A DNA stretch of 25,617 nucleotides from CAYUNT01 sp964446285 (lineage in GTDB: Bacteria; Sumerlaeota; Sumerlaeia; SLMS01; CAYUNT01): positions 1 to 25,617 of the forward strand of contig CAYUNT010000045.1 in the NCBI GenBank assembly GCA_964446285.1. The letters are read 5' to 3'. Positions 7,792 through 16,200 of the stretch are shown piece by piece. Each line of letters starts with the position of its first letter. The stretch's first letter is position 1. Under the pieces are notes generated by a model. That model saw nothing but the letters and a program-made list of their open reading frames with translations, was not told the DNA's origin and searched no databases. A program made the position numbers and the translations under genes.

Positions 7792-9201
7792 ATGACGGAC
7801 ACCGTGCGCATTGAGAAGGATTCGCTGGGGGAAGTGCGTATTCCCGCAAAGGCGTATTGGGGCACGACGACACAGCGCGCCCTCGAAGTCTATAAAATCT
7901 CGGGCCTGAAACATCATCCGAAGTTCATCGATGCATTTGTCCTGCTGAAAAAGGCCGCCGCGCTGGCCAACCGCGAATCGGGAGCGATTTCAGCCGAAGT
8001 GGCCGGGGCAATCATCCGCGCGTGTGACGAAGTGCTCGGCGGCGCGTTGCGCGATCAGTTCCCTGTCGATGTGTATCAGATGGGCGCGGGAACGTCGTTC
8101 CACATGAACGTGAACGAGGTGCTGGCCAACCGCGCGAACGAACATCTGGGCGGCCAAATTGGCAAATACGACAAGGTTTCGCCGAACGACCACGTGAACT
8201 TCGGCCAATCGACGAACGACGGCTTCCCAACGGCGATGCGGCTCGGGATCGTGCTGGCATTGCGCGATTTGCTCGATGAACCGCTGAAGGAATTCGAGGC
8301 GGCGCTGGCGGCGAAAGGGCGCGAGTTCGACGGCATCCTGAAAAGCGCGCGCACGCACCTGCAAGACGCGGTGCCGATCCGCCTCGGACAGGAATTCGCG
8401 GCGTGGGGCGCGGCGGCGGCAAAGTGCCGCTCGGGGGTTGAACACGCGAGAAAGTCGTGCTGCGAACTCGGAATGGGCGGTTCGGCGGCGGGGACGGGCC
8501 TGAACACCGCGCCGGGATACCGCGAGCGCATTATCGAGCACTTGCGCGAGTTGTGCGGCGTAGCGGACCTCACGCCCGCCGCGGACATGCGCGAGGCCAT
8601 GCAAAGCCAGCGCCCCGTCGGTGAGGTAATGTCGGCGCTGCGCACGCTCGCGATCGAAGTATCGCGCATCGCCAACGACCTGCGCCTGCTTTCCTCTGGT
8701 CCCACCACGGGATTCTTCGAGATCATCCTGCCTGCCGTCGCCCCCGGGTCGTCAATCATGCCGGGCAAAATCAACCCGTCGATTCCCGAATGCGTGAATA
8801 TGGTTTGCTTCCAGGTGATCGGCAACGCGACATGCGTGGATTGGGCGGTGGGTGCGGGGCAGCTCGAGTTGAACGTGATGATGCCCGTCATGGCGCACAA
8901 CGCGATTTTCTCAATCGATATTCTGGGCACGACGCTGCGGATGTTCGCGGACCGCTGCGTGAAGGGCATCACGGCGAATCCCGAGGTATGTCGCCGGTTT
9001 TCCGAGTCGTCGATGGGTCTCGCCACTGCGCTCAACGTGCATATAGGCTATAAAAACGCGGCGGCCGTCGCGAAAGAGGCGCTCGCATCCGGCAAGACGA
9101 TCATCCAGATCGTGCGCGAGAAGGGCCTGCTTACCGAAGAACAAATCGCGCGCATCATGGACCCGGTAAAGATGACCGAGCCAGGCATTCCTGGGCGCTG
9201 A
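7792..9201 (+). CDS. aspA: Aspartase/fumarase-superfamily lyase, probably aspartate ammonia-lyase
   Basis: This cytoplasmic enzyme most likely converts L-aspartate reversibly to fumarate and ammonium. ATG 7792 follows GAAAGGA by about 10 bases and gives 469 residues, the usual family length. The superfamily signature loop GSSIMPGKINP is at 319-329 with the catalytic serine. Other active-site blocks are AGTSFHMNVNEVLANRA (Thr101), PNDHVNFGQSTNDGFPTA (Ser140-Thr141-Asn142), RTHLQDAVP (Thr188-His189), and Lys326/Asn328. These positions line up almost number for number with Bacillus AspB. Aspartase rather than fumarase is favoured by NTAPGY (fumarase usually has NTHPEF) and GAGQLELNVMMPVMAHN. Against this, MPGK rather than MPAK also occurs in fumarases, so class II fumarase is the alternative. 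It may run with the lipoprotein gene 90 bases downstream. Confidence 0.8.
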   Translation: MTDTVRIEKDSLGEVRIPAKAYWGTTTQRALEVYKISGLKHHPKFIDAFVLLKKAAALANRESGAISAEVAGAIIRACDEVLGGALRDQFPVDVYQMGAGTSFHMNVNEVLANRANEHLGGQIGKYDKVSPNDHVNFGQSTNDGFPTAMRLGIVLALRDLLDEPLKEFEAALAAKGREFDGILKSARTHLQDAVPIRLGQEFAAWGAAAAKCRSGVEHARKSCCELGMGGSAAGTGLNTAPGYRERIIEHLRELCGVADLTPAADMREAMQSQRPVGEVMSALRTLAIEVSRIANDLRLLSSGPTTGFFEIILPAVAPGSSIMPGKINPSIPECVNMVCFQVIGNATCVDWAVGAGQLELNVMMPVMAHNAIFSIDILGTTLRMFADRCVKGITANPEVCRRFSESSMGLATALNVHIGYKNAAAVAKEALASGKTIIQIVREKGLLTEEQIARIMDPVKMTEPGIPGR

Positions 9202-9291
9202 ATCCGGCGCCGCATCGCTGGCATCCGCACAATCCCATTTCGCGCGCCGTTCATGCTTCCGCGGCTTGATCGGATTCCCTGGAGCGCTTTT

Positions 9292-10224
9292 ATGAAATCT
9301 GACTCGGCACCCATTCGCATTTTCGCAAGGTTCCCGCTCCTGTTCGCGCTTTTACTTGCACTGGGGATGGGGTTTGCCCTGGCGGGGTGCCGGCAAACGC
9401 AAAAGGTCTTCGTCAGCCCATACACGAATCCCGCAAACGCGCAAGGCACATCGCCAACCGTCAATACGGCAGGAAACGCCGCGGCGAAGGCGTCGCTCGA
9501 AGAACTTTCGCGCGCCCTCGCCGCGCGCCACCCGGAGTGGGATACGCTCCAGGCGCTGGCGGATATTGTTATATATAAAGGGAAAAAGGCGCGCGGAACG
9601 TTCAATGCCAACCTGCTTGTCTCGCTGCCGGACCGCGCCCGGTTGCGAGGCTCGAAGGTGGGCATCGGGACGTTTTTCGAGATCATTAGCGACGGCGATC
9701 TGCTGCATGTCCACCTGAACAAGGACGGCCTGTTGTTTTCTGGCCGCGCCGAGGATTTGCCGCCCGATGCTGGCGTTTTGCGCGCGGCCAGCACGGAAGG
9801 ATTGCTCGGCGCGCTTCTTGCGGAACGCGATCTGGCGCGGCGCCTGCGCCAATCCAGCCCCGCAAGCATCGTCACGCGACCCGCGCACTGGATCATCCGA
9901 ATCGACAGCCCGGCGGAAAACCGCTGGCAGGTTTGGGTCGTCCGGCGCAATGATTTCCTGGTCGAGGAGACCCTGATCGGACGCCCCGGCGCCGGAACCG
10001 AGGCGCGAATCCGATACTGGGGCTACCGGCTTTTTGGAGAAGAGCCGCTTCCGAGCGATCTGGAAATTCATCTGGCCGGGCAATCGGAATGGATACGGGT
10101 GGATGTGGACACCTATAAAGTGAATCCGACGCTGCCGCCTGTGATTTTCGCCCCGCCGCGCGTTTCGCCGGATCATCATTATCCTTTGTCGAGTCTGCAT
10201 TTCCGCGTTGATAGCACCGAATAA
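9292..10224 (+). CDS. Outer-envelope lipoprotein, LolA/LolB-like (DUF4292-like)
   Basis: This is a 310-residue lipoprotein. I prefer ATG 9292, with GGAG 7 bases upstream, over ATG 9253, since it leaves a normal signal peptide (MKSDSAPIRIFARF, hydrophobic 14-29) and lipobox LAGC with Cys33. The mature part has a beta-rich pattern with alternating hydrophobic strands: LADIVIYKGKKARGTFNANLL, RARLRGSKVGIGTFFEIISDGD, LLHVHLNKDGLLFSGRAED, then HWIIRIDS, QVWVVRRNDFLVEETLI and a C-terminal APPRVSPDHHYPLSSL. That organisation resembles LolB and the DUF4292 group, half-barrel proteins that hold lipid or lipoprotein acyl chains; this is a fold-level guess, not a signature match. An MMPL exporter starts 47 bases downstream, which fits a periplasmic lipid-shuttle role. 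Confidence 0.72.
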   Translation: MKSDSAPIRIFARFPLLFALLLALGMGFALAGCRQTQKVFVSPYTNPANAQGTSPTVNTAGNAAAKASLEELSRALAARHPEWDTLQALADIVIYKGKKARGTFNANLLVSLPDRARLRGSKVGIGTFFEIISDGDLLHVHLNKDGLLFSGRAEDLPPDAGVLRAASTEGLLGALLAERDLARRLRQSSPASIVTRPAHWIIRIDSPAENRWQVWVVRRNDFLVEETLIGRPGAGTEARIRYWGYRLFGEEPLPSDLEIHLAGQSEWIRVDVDTYKVNPTLPPVIFAPPRVSPDHHYPLSSLHFRVDSTE

Positions 10225-10271
10225 GCGCCTTTTGCGCCTCTCTCTCTCCCTCGCCTGAGCGTCCCTGAATC

Positions 10272-12878
10272 ATGTCTCGCTTTCTCACGTTTCTCGCCCG
10301 CGCCACACACAGGCATCCCTGGGCCATCCTCCTCGGGTGTCTGGCCCTAACGGCGTTGTGCGCTGTGGCGGTGGTTCGGAAACTCACTCTTCAAACGGAC
10401 GTTCGCGATCTCCTGCCGCGCGATAGCGAAGTGGCGCGGGTCACACGTTCGGCGCTCGATGATTTCGGCGCGTTTGACTTCATGCTGGCTGTCGTCGAGG
10501 ACCGCGCGGAATCGCCCGGCGCGGACTCGGGCGAGTGGCTGACGCAAGCCGCGCCTCAAATCGCGGACGCGCTCAACGACCAGCGGTTTTTCAGCCAGGT
10601 CCAATACAAACTCGAAAGCACGGCATCGAGCCTGATCGAGGCGGGCAACAACGGCTCGGATTCGCTGATTGTCAATCTTCTGACGGACGCCGATTGGGAC
10701 GCCTTCGAACAGCGGCTGAGTCCGGACACCATCCGCGAATCCCTCGTTGCGCTGCGCGAAAAACTCAAACGCCCTCTCAGCCTGGCGGACCGGCGCGACC
10801 TGCTTGAAGACCCTCTCGACATGCGCCGCATCATCCGCGCGCGCCTCACGTATTCGAGCGGACCCGCCAAACTCAATGTCCGGCGCGGATTTTTCCTTTC
10901 CGAAGACGGGCGGATGCTCCTCATGATCCTGCGCCCCGTCCGCCCATCAACCGACGTATTGTTCTCGCAGGAACTCGATCAATTCCTGACCGAGACACGC
11001 GACGGCCTGTTCCGCCGCAACCCCGGATGGAAAGATAAAATCCGCATCGATTTCCAGGGCGCGCATGTCGAGACCGCGCGCAATGCGAGCGCCGTCCGCT
11101 CGGACCTGAGCGCAACGCTGTTCGCCTCGTTTCTTGGCGTGATTGCCTTATTCTGGCTCACATTTCGCCGGTTCGAGGCTTTGTATTTCATCGGCCTGCC
11201 CCTCGCCTGCGGCATTCTCTGGACCCTCGGATTCGCCGCAGGCACGCTGCTTCGCATCTCGATCCTCAGCGCCGCGATGGGGGGCGTCCTCATCGGCCTC
11301 GGCGTGGATTATGGCATTCTGCTCTATAACCGTTTCATCGAAGAGGTGCAGCGCGGCAGCGACCCCGCCGAAGCGATTGAAACCATCCTGCGGCGCACGG
11401 GGCGAGGCATCGTCACAGGCGGATTCACGACGGCGGTTGGATTCCTTGCCATGACGCTGACTTCCTTCGAGGGATTCCGCGAATTGGGTCTCGTCACCGG
11501 CATGGGCATCCTGTGCTGCATGGCCAGTGCCCTCCTCATGATCCCGGCCATGATGACGCTGCTGATGGGACGCCGCACAGCCTCGATCCGCCGCCGCCCG
11601 CTCCTGACGCTCGGGCTTCCGCAACTGGCGGGCATGGTGCTTTCGCGTCCGCGGACCACGCTCGCGGCGGGCATTCTGCTCACGGTGTATTTCGGCTACC
11701 GGGCGCAAGGAGTTGGGTTCATCGACAGCCTGCGCGAGTTCCAGCCCGAAAGCCGCCATTACGCGAACCTGCAAAAACGGATCGACCGCCATTTCGAGAC
11801 GCCGTCGAACCAAATCGTCATCATCGTCGAGGGCAAGACGCTCCAGGACGCGCTTGAATGCAACGACCTTCTCTACCGGAACATTCAATCCTGGCAGCAG
11901 GTGGCTGAGGAGAAAATTCTCGCGCTGGATTCGCTGCGGACCTATCTGCCCTCGGCGCGGACGCAGCGCGCGTCGCAAAAGCGCTTCCTGAGCCTGCTGG
12001 GCGCGCAGTGGCCCGGCACCAAAAAGCAAATCCTCGAAATCGGAACCCAGCTCGGCATGGCGCCTGAGACGTTCGACGCGTTTTTCGACCGCATAGAACG
12101 CCTGCGCGCCGCGGCCGAACGGGGCGAAGTGATCGAGTTCGGACAGGGGCCGCTGCCAAGCCCTTACCTTACAACGATCGTCCAGCGCTACGTCACAAAG
12201 CGCGAAGGGCGTTATCGCGTTCTTACACAGGTGTATCCTCCCAAAGGGCGGTGGGAATTGGAAATTCCCGAGGCATTCCTTAAGAATTTAAAGGCTGGCG
12301 ACACGGCCTGGGGCAAGCCGAGCATCCCGGTGGATGTCACGGGAGTCGTCGTGCTTTCCAGCCGACTGAAGAAAATCATCATACGCGATCTTGCCTGGAC
12401 CTGTCTGTGCGTTCTGGCCATCCTTATGGGAATTCTCTTGATTCACTTCCGCCGCATGGGCGACACGCTGCTGGCCCTGATTCCTGTGGTTTTGTCACTG
12501 ATTTGGACACTCGGGCTGTGGTCGTTGTTTGGATTTCACATGAATTTCATCAACATCATTGTGCTCCCCATGATCCTCGGCATTGGTGTGCATGCCGGGC
12601 TGCATTTGCTTGAACGCTATCGCGAAATGGGACATCGGCGGCTCAATCTTGTCATGGAAACCACAGGGCGCGGCCTGCTCCTGACGGCGCTCACCACGAT
12701 TGTGGGATTTGGCTCGCTTGCTATGGCGCAATTCCGCGGACTTCAGGAAATCGGCCTGCTGGTTATCATTGGCGTTGGAACCAATCTGCTCGCCACGTTG
12801 ATCTTCCTGCCCGTGACGATCCGCTTCATCGAGCGCGGGCTTTCGTTCGACGACTGGAATCCGCAGGAATTGGACTGA
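10272..12878 (+). CDS. MMPL/RND-superfamily exporter (HpnN-like lipid transporter)
   Basis: This 868-residue inner-membrane protein has the two-fold MMPL/RND plan: TM1 (about 17-36), a periplasmic domain, a six-helix bundle, a second single helix near 465-480, a second periplasmic domain and a second bundle to the C-terminus. The TM4 proton-relay motif is intact in GVLIGLGVDYGILLYNRFIEE (Asp346). The equivalent TM10 motif reads GIGVHAGLHLLERYRE, with His774 where Asp is usual. Family members export lipids (hopanoids, mycolates, carotenoid-like pigments) using the proton gradient. Start ATG 10272 has no good Shine-Dalgarno site, so translation may depend on the lipoprotein gene just upstream. 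The cargo is unknown. The gene ends 22 bases from the convergent GH13 gene. Confidence 0.87.
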   Translation: MSRFLTFLARATHRHPWAILLGCLALTALCAVAVVRKLTLQTDVRDLLPRDSEVARVTRSALDDFGAFDFMLAVVEDRAESPGADSGEWLTQAAPQIADALNDQRFFSQVQYKLESTASSLIEAGNNGSDSLIVNLLTDADWDAFEQRLSPDTIRESLVALREKLKRPLSLADRRDLLEDPLDMRRIIRARLTYSSGPAKLNVRRGFFLSEDGRMLLMILRPVRPSTDVLFSQELDQFLTETRDGLFRRNPGWKDKIRIDFQGAHVETARNASAVRSDLSATLFASFLGVIALFWLTFRRFEALYFIGLPLACGILWTLGFAAGTLLRISILSAAMGGVLIGLGVDYGILLYNRFIEEVQRGSDPAEAIETILRRTGRGIVTGGFTTAVGFLAMTLTSFEGFRELGLVTGMGILCCMASALLMIPAMMTLLMGRRTASIRRRPLLTLGLPQLAGMVLSRPRTTLAAGILLTVYFGYRAQGVGFIDSLREFQPESRHYANLQKRIDRHFETPSNQIVIIVEGKTLQDALECNDLLYRNIQSWQQVAEEKILALDSLRTYLPSARTQRASQKRFLSLLGAQWPGTKKQILEIGTQLGMAPETFDAFFDRIERLRAAAERGEVIEFGQGPLPSPYLTTIVQRYVTKREGRYRVLTQVYPPKGRWELEIPEAFLKNLKAGDTAWGKPSIPVDVTGVVVLSSRLKKIIIRDLAWTCLCVLAILMGILLIHFRRMGDTLLALIPVVLSLIWTLGLWSLFGFHMNFINIIVLPMILGIGVHAGLHLLERYREMGHRRLNLVMETTGRGLLLTALTTIVGFGSLAMAQFRGLQEIGLLVIIGVGTNLLATLIFLPVTIRFIERGLSFDDWNPQELD

Positions 12879-12900
12879 GGCTTCACCACAGACGCTATTT

Positions 12901-15567
12901 TTATCGAATCCGATACACGCAGGCGCTTTGCGGCGGAATGCGCAGATGCAAACGCGCGCCCATGAAACGAACCTCGCTCTTCGGAGACTCGGCCTCAGGC
13001 GCAATGGGCGTGGATGGCAAGGAGGAAAGAGGTTGTTTCATTCCGCCGCGCCAAAGCAACTGCGCCTGCGAAGCGCCGCGCAAATTGCCAGGAATCTCAA
13101 TTTCCGCCTGGGATTCGCCAAGACCGCGATTGATTGCGACCAACATGGCCTCGCTCCAGGCGGCTCGCGCAAAGACCAGGACGTCTTTGCTGGCGAAAAG
13201 CGTTTGATAATCGCCGCGACGCAGCGCCGGACTCTCGCGCCGCAGCGCTCCGAGCGCGCCTGTTCGCGCGAATCGGCGGCGTTCACGCGCGGTCCAGTCT
13301 TGCTCGTCCGGCATGGGCGCGCGGTTTTCGGGAATCTGCGCGCCTTCCAGCCCGATTTCGTCGCCGTAATAGATTGCAGGAACGGCGGGAAAGGTCAGGA
13401 GCGCACACATCGCCAAATCCAGCCGGGCGTCGGCAAGCAATTCGCTGGAATCTGAGGCGCGCCCATTGCCTTGCGCCACAGACCGCCAGCGCGCCATCCA
13501 AGGCGATCCGCTGGTGGCACAAGGGATTTCGCCGCCGGAAAATTCGCGGGCGGATTGGCGCGCTAAGCGGTTTAGGCCGGCCATGCTCCCGCGGTTTTCT
13601 AGCAATACGCCGCGTAAGGCCAAAGACAGCGCGTTGTCTGTCCGTCCATCGAGCGATCCTAAATCCATTGTTGCGAACTGTGAATTCTCATCCTCATTCT
13701 GAGGCGCGCCCGGGGCGCCAGGCGTTCCGAAAGGCTCGCCGAGCAAATAGACGCCCCGCCCTTCGGGTCCGGCCACTTCGCCTCGGATGCGCCGCGCCTG
13801 ACGCCGCCAGAACGCCTCGGAAAGCCCGTCGCTGCCCGCAAACCAAAGCCCGTCGGCGTTCAGAATCCGCAGCCACCCAATCCCATAGCCGGTCATTCTC
13901 TCGACAGCTTCAGTATTTTCGGCGAAGGTTGCGCAGCGCAAAAATGGCGCGCGCAGATCGGTGAAATCCGGCTGTTCGTCCAAACGCGGCTCGTTGCCTT
14001 GCGGGTTCCCGGCAGCGGATTTGCTTATTTGAAGCCTTGGGTCCTTGTCCGCCGGCGACGAAAACCATTCGGGCTTTTCCGCCGCCAGGTCAGATTGCCC
14101 GTGGACGATCCAAGGGCAAATCGAAAGCATCACGCTGATCCCCTCGCCATGCGCCTCGCGAATGGTCTTCTGCCAGGATTTTGTTGTTCCCAGGCGGGGT
14201 TCCGGCTCCATAAACGTCGCGGTCCAATAGCCGTGATACGCGCCCGGGAGCGGCGCCTGGCGGAAAATTGGCGACAATACCAGGCAATTTGCGCCCAGAC
14301 GCCCGAGGCGCCCGCTTTTCAAAAGCCGCCGGACATCGCTCGAATCTCCGCCTGTCCATTGGGAATTCACCGCGTCCTTGGCTGCCGCATCCGCCGAGTT
14401 GCGCGACGCGAGGCGATCTACAAGAACCGAATACAGCACGGCGTCGCGCGGCTCGAATAGACGCCGTCCGCGCCCGCCAAAAGCAAATCCTGAGGCGATC
14501 CACCGTCCCGCGCTGGTTTGGGCATATACGCGCACGATGGCGTCTGACCGGCGCGACGCGGCGCAATCGCGCAGGCCGCGCACCACAACGCGATCGGGCG
14601 CGGGCCATTCCACATAAAGGGATTTATGGCCAAACACTTTATCTTGATTAGATTTCCCGTTGCCTTGCGGAGAGGAATTGGTTCGGCTCGCAAGTTCCTC
14701 CCATTGCGGAAAGACCGGCTCGTTGCCGCACAGCACGAGAAGGCTTTCCGGCGCCGGGACCTCGCCCGGCGCAAGCCCATCGAACACAAACGCGCCATCC
14801 GCGCGCGAAAGGGCGGGGTCCAATTCCACCGGAACGGGATGCGGTTGGGGAGGCATTTCGCGCTGGCCTGAGACCGCGCCAGCGTCTCCCATAATGGAGT
14901 TCGCATTCTCTGAAATTACAAGCGCCAGCGGGAAATCCGCTTCGCGCTCGCTCGACTTAATGTTCAGCAGCGCAATCCACAATTTGGCGGACGCCCCGGC
15001 AGAAGAGTTTTCGTCATTGACGTCCGCAACGCCGCCCGATCCGCAAATTCGCAGCCTGTGGGGAAGAGTGCCGGAGGTTTCCTCCATCCATACGACGGAA
15101 GGCTGCCATTCTTTCGCCTGGGTGTTTTCCTTTCGCTGCGCTTTGTCATTCGCCGGAAACACCCCGAGAATTTCTGCGCCGACAAAAGGGCCGAGTCCCA
15201 GATCATGCAAGTCCAGAACGACGCCACGGCCGCCCGCCGAAATCACGGGGCAGGTGCGTTCGCCCTCGGGGCGGATGGGCGCGGGCGCAACAGACATTTG
15301 CCCGGACGATTTCTTTTCCGCGCCGCGATTTTCCCGCGATTCCGCCGAACTCTGCGCCGCCTCCGTTGCGTCTGAAGTGGCAGCGTTGTTCCCCGCGCAG
15401 CCGAAGAGGAGCCAGCCCCCGACGGCAAGAAAGCCAACCGCTCCCGCCACGCGCCGAATCGAATGCTTAATGCCAAGCCAAATACGTGCTGTTGTGTGGC
15501 GGAAATTCAGCCGATGAGACGAATGGGACCTATGAGACCCATAGGACAATTGCCAAGAAGAACGCAT
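12901..15567 (-). CDS. GH13 (alpha-amylase)-fold lipoprotein lacking key catalytic residues
   Basis: This is a large lipoprotein of 888 residues from ATG 15567 (902 from ATG 15609; neither has a good ribosome site). Numbering is from 15567. After a repeat-encoded N-terminus, RRVAGAVGFLAVGGWLLFGC gives a lipobox with Cys57. A beta-sandwich-like region (about 105-365) precedes a GH13 barrel that begins AVLYSVLVDRLAS and runs through LSPIFRQAPLPGAYHGYWTA to PAVPAIYYGDEIGLEG and a C-terminal beta domain. Conserved region II (usually DGFRLD) is DGLWFA, so the nucleophile Asp is Ala577 and the paired Arg is Trp575. Region I is VMLSICPWIVHG instead of VILDxVxNH. Region IV, usually NHD, is ATSGSPWMARW. 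Only the general-acid Glu611 in YLLGEPF remains. It is probably non-catalytic and may bind glycans on the cell surface. It is convergent with the MMPL gene. Confidence 0.85.
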   Translation of the reverse strand: MRSSWQLSYGSHRSHSSHRLNFRHTTARIWLGIKHSIRRVAGAVGFLAVGGWLLFGCAGNNAATSDATEAAQSSAESRENRGAEKKSSGQMSVAPAPIRPEGERTCPVISAGGRGVVLDLHDLGLGPFVGAEILGVFPANDKAQRKENTQAKEWQPSVVWMEETSGTLPHRLRICGSGGVADVNDENSSAGASAKLWIALLNIKSSEREADFPLALVISENANSIMGDAGAVSGQREMPPQPHPVPVELDPALSRADGAFVFDGLAPGEVPAPESLLVLCGNEPVFPQWEELASRTNSSPQGNGKSNQDKVFGHKSLYVEWPAPDRVVVRGLRDCAASRRSDAIVRVYAQTSAGRWIASGFAFGGRGRRLFEPRDAVLYSVLVDRLASRNSADAAAKDAVNSQWTGGDSSDVRRLLKSGRLGRLGANCLVLSPIFRQAPLPGAYHGYWTATFMEPEPRLGTTKSWQKTIREAHGEGISVMLSICPWIVHGQSDLAAEKPEWFSSPADKDPRLQISKSAAGNPQGNEPRLDEQPDFTDLRAPFLRCATFAENTEAVERMTGYGIGWLRILNADGLWFAGSDGLSEAFWRRQARRIRGEVAGPEGRGVYLLGEPFGTPGAPGAPQNEDENSQFATMDLGSLDGRTDNALSLALRGVLLENRGSMAGLNRLARQSAREFSGGEIPCATSGSPWMARWRSVAQGNGRASDSSELLADARLDLAMCALLTFPAVPAIYYGDEIGLEGAQIPENRAPMPDEQDWTARERRRFARTGALGALRRESPALRRGDYQTLFASKDVLVFARAAWSEAMLVAINRGLGESQAEIEIPGNLRGASQAQLLWRGGMKQPLSSLPSTPIAPEAESPKSEVRFMGARLHLRIPPQSACVYRIR
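15515..15550. repeat. Degenerate 9-bp tandem repeat at the GH13 gene 5' end
   Basis: Four consecutive units read TGAGACGAA, TGGGACCTA, TGAGACCCA and TAGGACAAT, a 9-bp period with core T-R-R-G-A-C. On the minus strand it falls in frame in the GH13 protein, giving three-residue steps rich in Ser-His-Arg ahead of the signal sequence. This suggests the array is an intergenic element overlapped by the gene start. Confidence 0.7.
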
Positions 15568-15609
15568 ATTTTTATGTGACAGCTCTGGCAAAGGACGATA
15601 TGTATTCAT

Positions 15610-15952
15610 GGCGATTACATTCTTTGTGGCTTTGCGCCTTTAGGTGAGAACATAAGAATCTGACCTCGTTGGCGGGCGCGCCCTGATCCTCCGCCGCTCG
15701 CGATGTCGTCTCCGCCGTTTCGCACAAGATCAAGCGAATTACGGCGTTCAGGCAGGGAAATCGCGAATCGCGCCTGTGGGCGAATTATCAATCAAACCGT
15801 CCGCCGCGCAAAATCGCATTGCGCCGCGCCACCGTAATCCGTATCTACACTCCTGCGAATGCCGCCGCGGTCGCATGTTTGCGCCGCGCGCGCATTCGCC
15901 GCCTTCGCGGTTGGGGGCCAGTCTTGGCGCGCCATGCGAAGGCCCGCCCGGC
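15610..15952. other. Divergent intergenic region between GH13 gene and tRNA-Leu
   Basis: These 343 bp hold a CTTTGTG-type repeat at 15619-15650 that closely resembles the one at 24804-24838, and must contain the tRNA promoter. The remainder is GC-rich without an open frame I can support. Confidence 0.45.
15619..15650. repeat. CTTTGTG dispersed repeat, copy 1
   Basis: The bases TTCTTTGTGGCTTTGCGCC then TTTAGGTGAGAA match the element at 24804-24834 (TTCTTTGTGCCTTTGTGCC then TTTGTGTGAGAA) with few changes. Both lie in the same orientation just upstream of a minus-strand lipoprotein gene. Confidence 0.7.
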
Positions 15953-16038
15953 GCCGGAGTGGCGGAATGGCAGACGCAGAGGACTCAAAATCCTCCGTCC
16001 GAAAGGGCGTAAGGGTTCGACTCCCTTCTCCGGCACCA
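15953..16038 (+). tRNA. tRNA-Leu, anticodon CAA
   Basis: The acceptor stem GCCGGAG (15953-15959) pairs with CTCCGGC (16028-16034), followed by discriminator A and an encoded CCA at 16036-16038. The anticodon stem GAGGA (15979-15983) and TCCTC (15991-15995) closes a seven-base loop CTCAAAA, so the anticodon is CAA at 15986-15988, reading UUG leucine codons. A long variable arm (CGTCC-GAAA-GGGCG) marks it as class II, as expected for leucine. The T-arm holds GGTTCGACTCC. Confidence 0.97.
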
Positions 16039-16128
16039 TTCAAACTGAAATATCCAGTTGCGTGATTTTACGAAATATGCGCCGAGCGATTTCGCTTGGA
16101 GCGTCTCGGAATTCCAGTGCTGGAATAC

Positions 16129-16148
16129 AAAAAGAAAACCAGGTTTTC
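16129..16148 (-). terminator. Putative intrinsic terminator of the 16.2-17.7 kb minus-strand unit
   Basis: Read on the minus strand, GAAAACC-T-GGTTTTC forms a stem-loop directly followed by TTTTTG. It lies about 50 bases beyond the stop codon of the 341-residue protein gene. The stem is A/T-rich at its base, so strength is uncertain. Confidence 0.4.
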
Positions 16149-16200
16149 CGGCCAAAGGCCGTTCCCAGATTCCCATGTTTTTCCGAAAAAACACCCCGCG

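Noticed and set aside
7270..7917. Long minus-strand frame across the DUF1016-aspA gap
   Set aside because: It overlaps both flanking genes antisense, is rich in Arg/Ala without domain pattern, and has no credible ribosome site; GC-rich antisense shadow.
13134..13964. Plus-strand frame opposite the GH13 gene
   Set aside because: Arg/Ala-rich composition with no motif; the minus-strand GH13 fold and lipobox explain the region.
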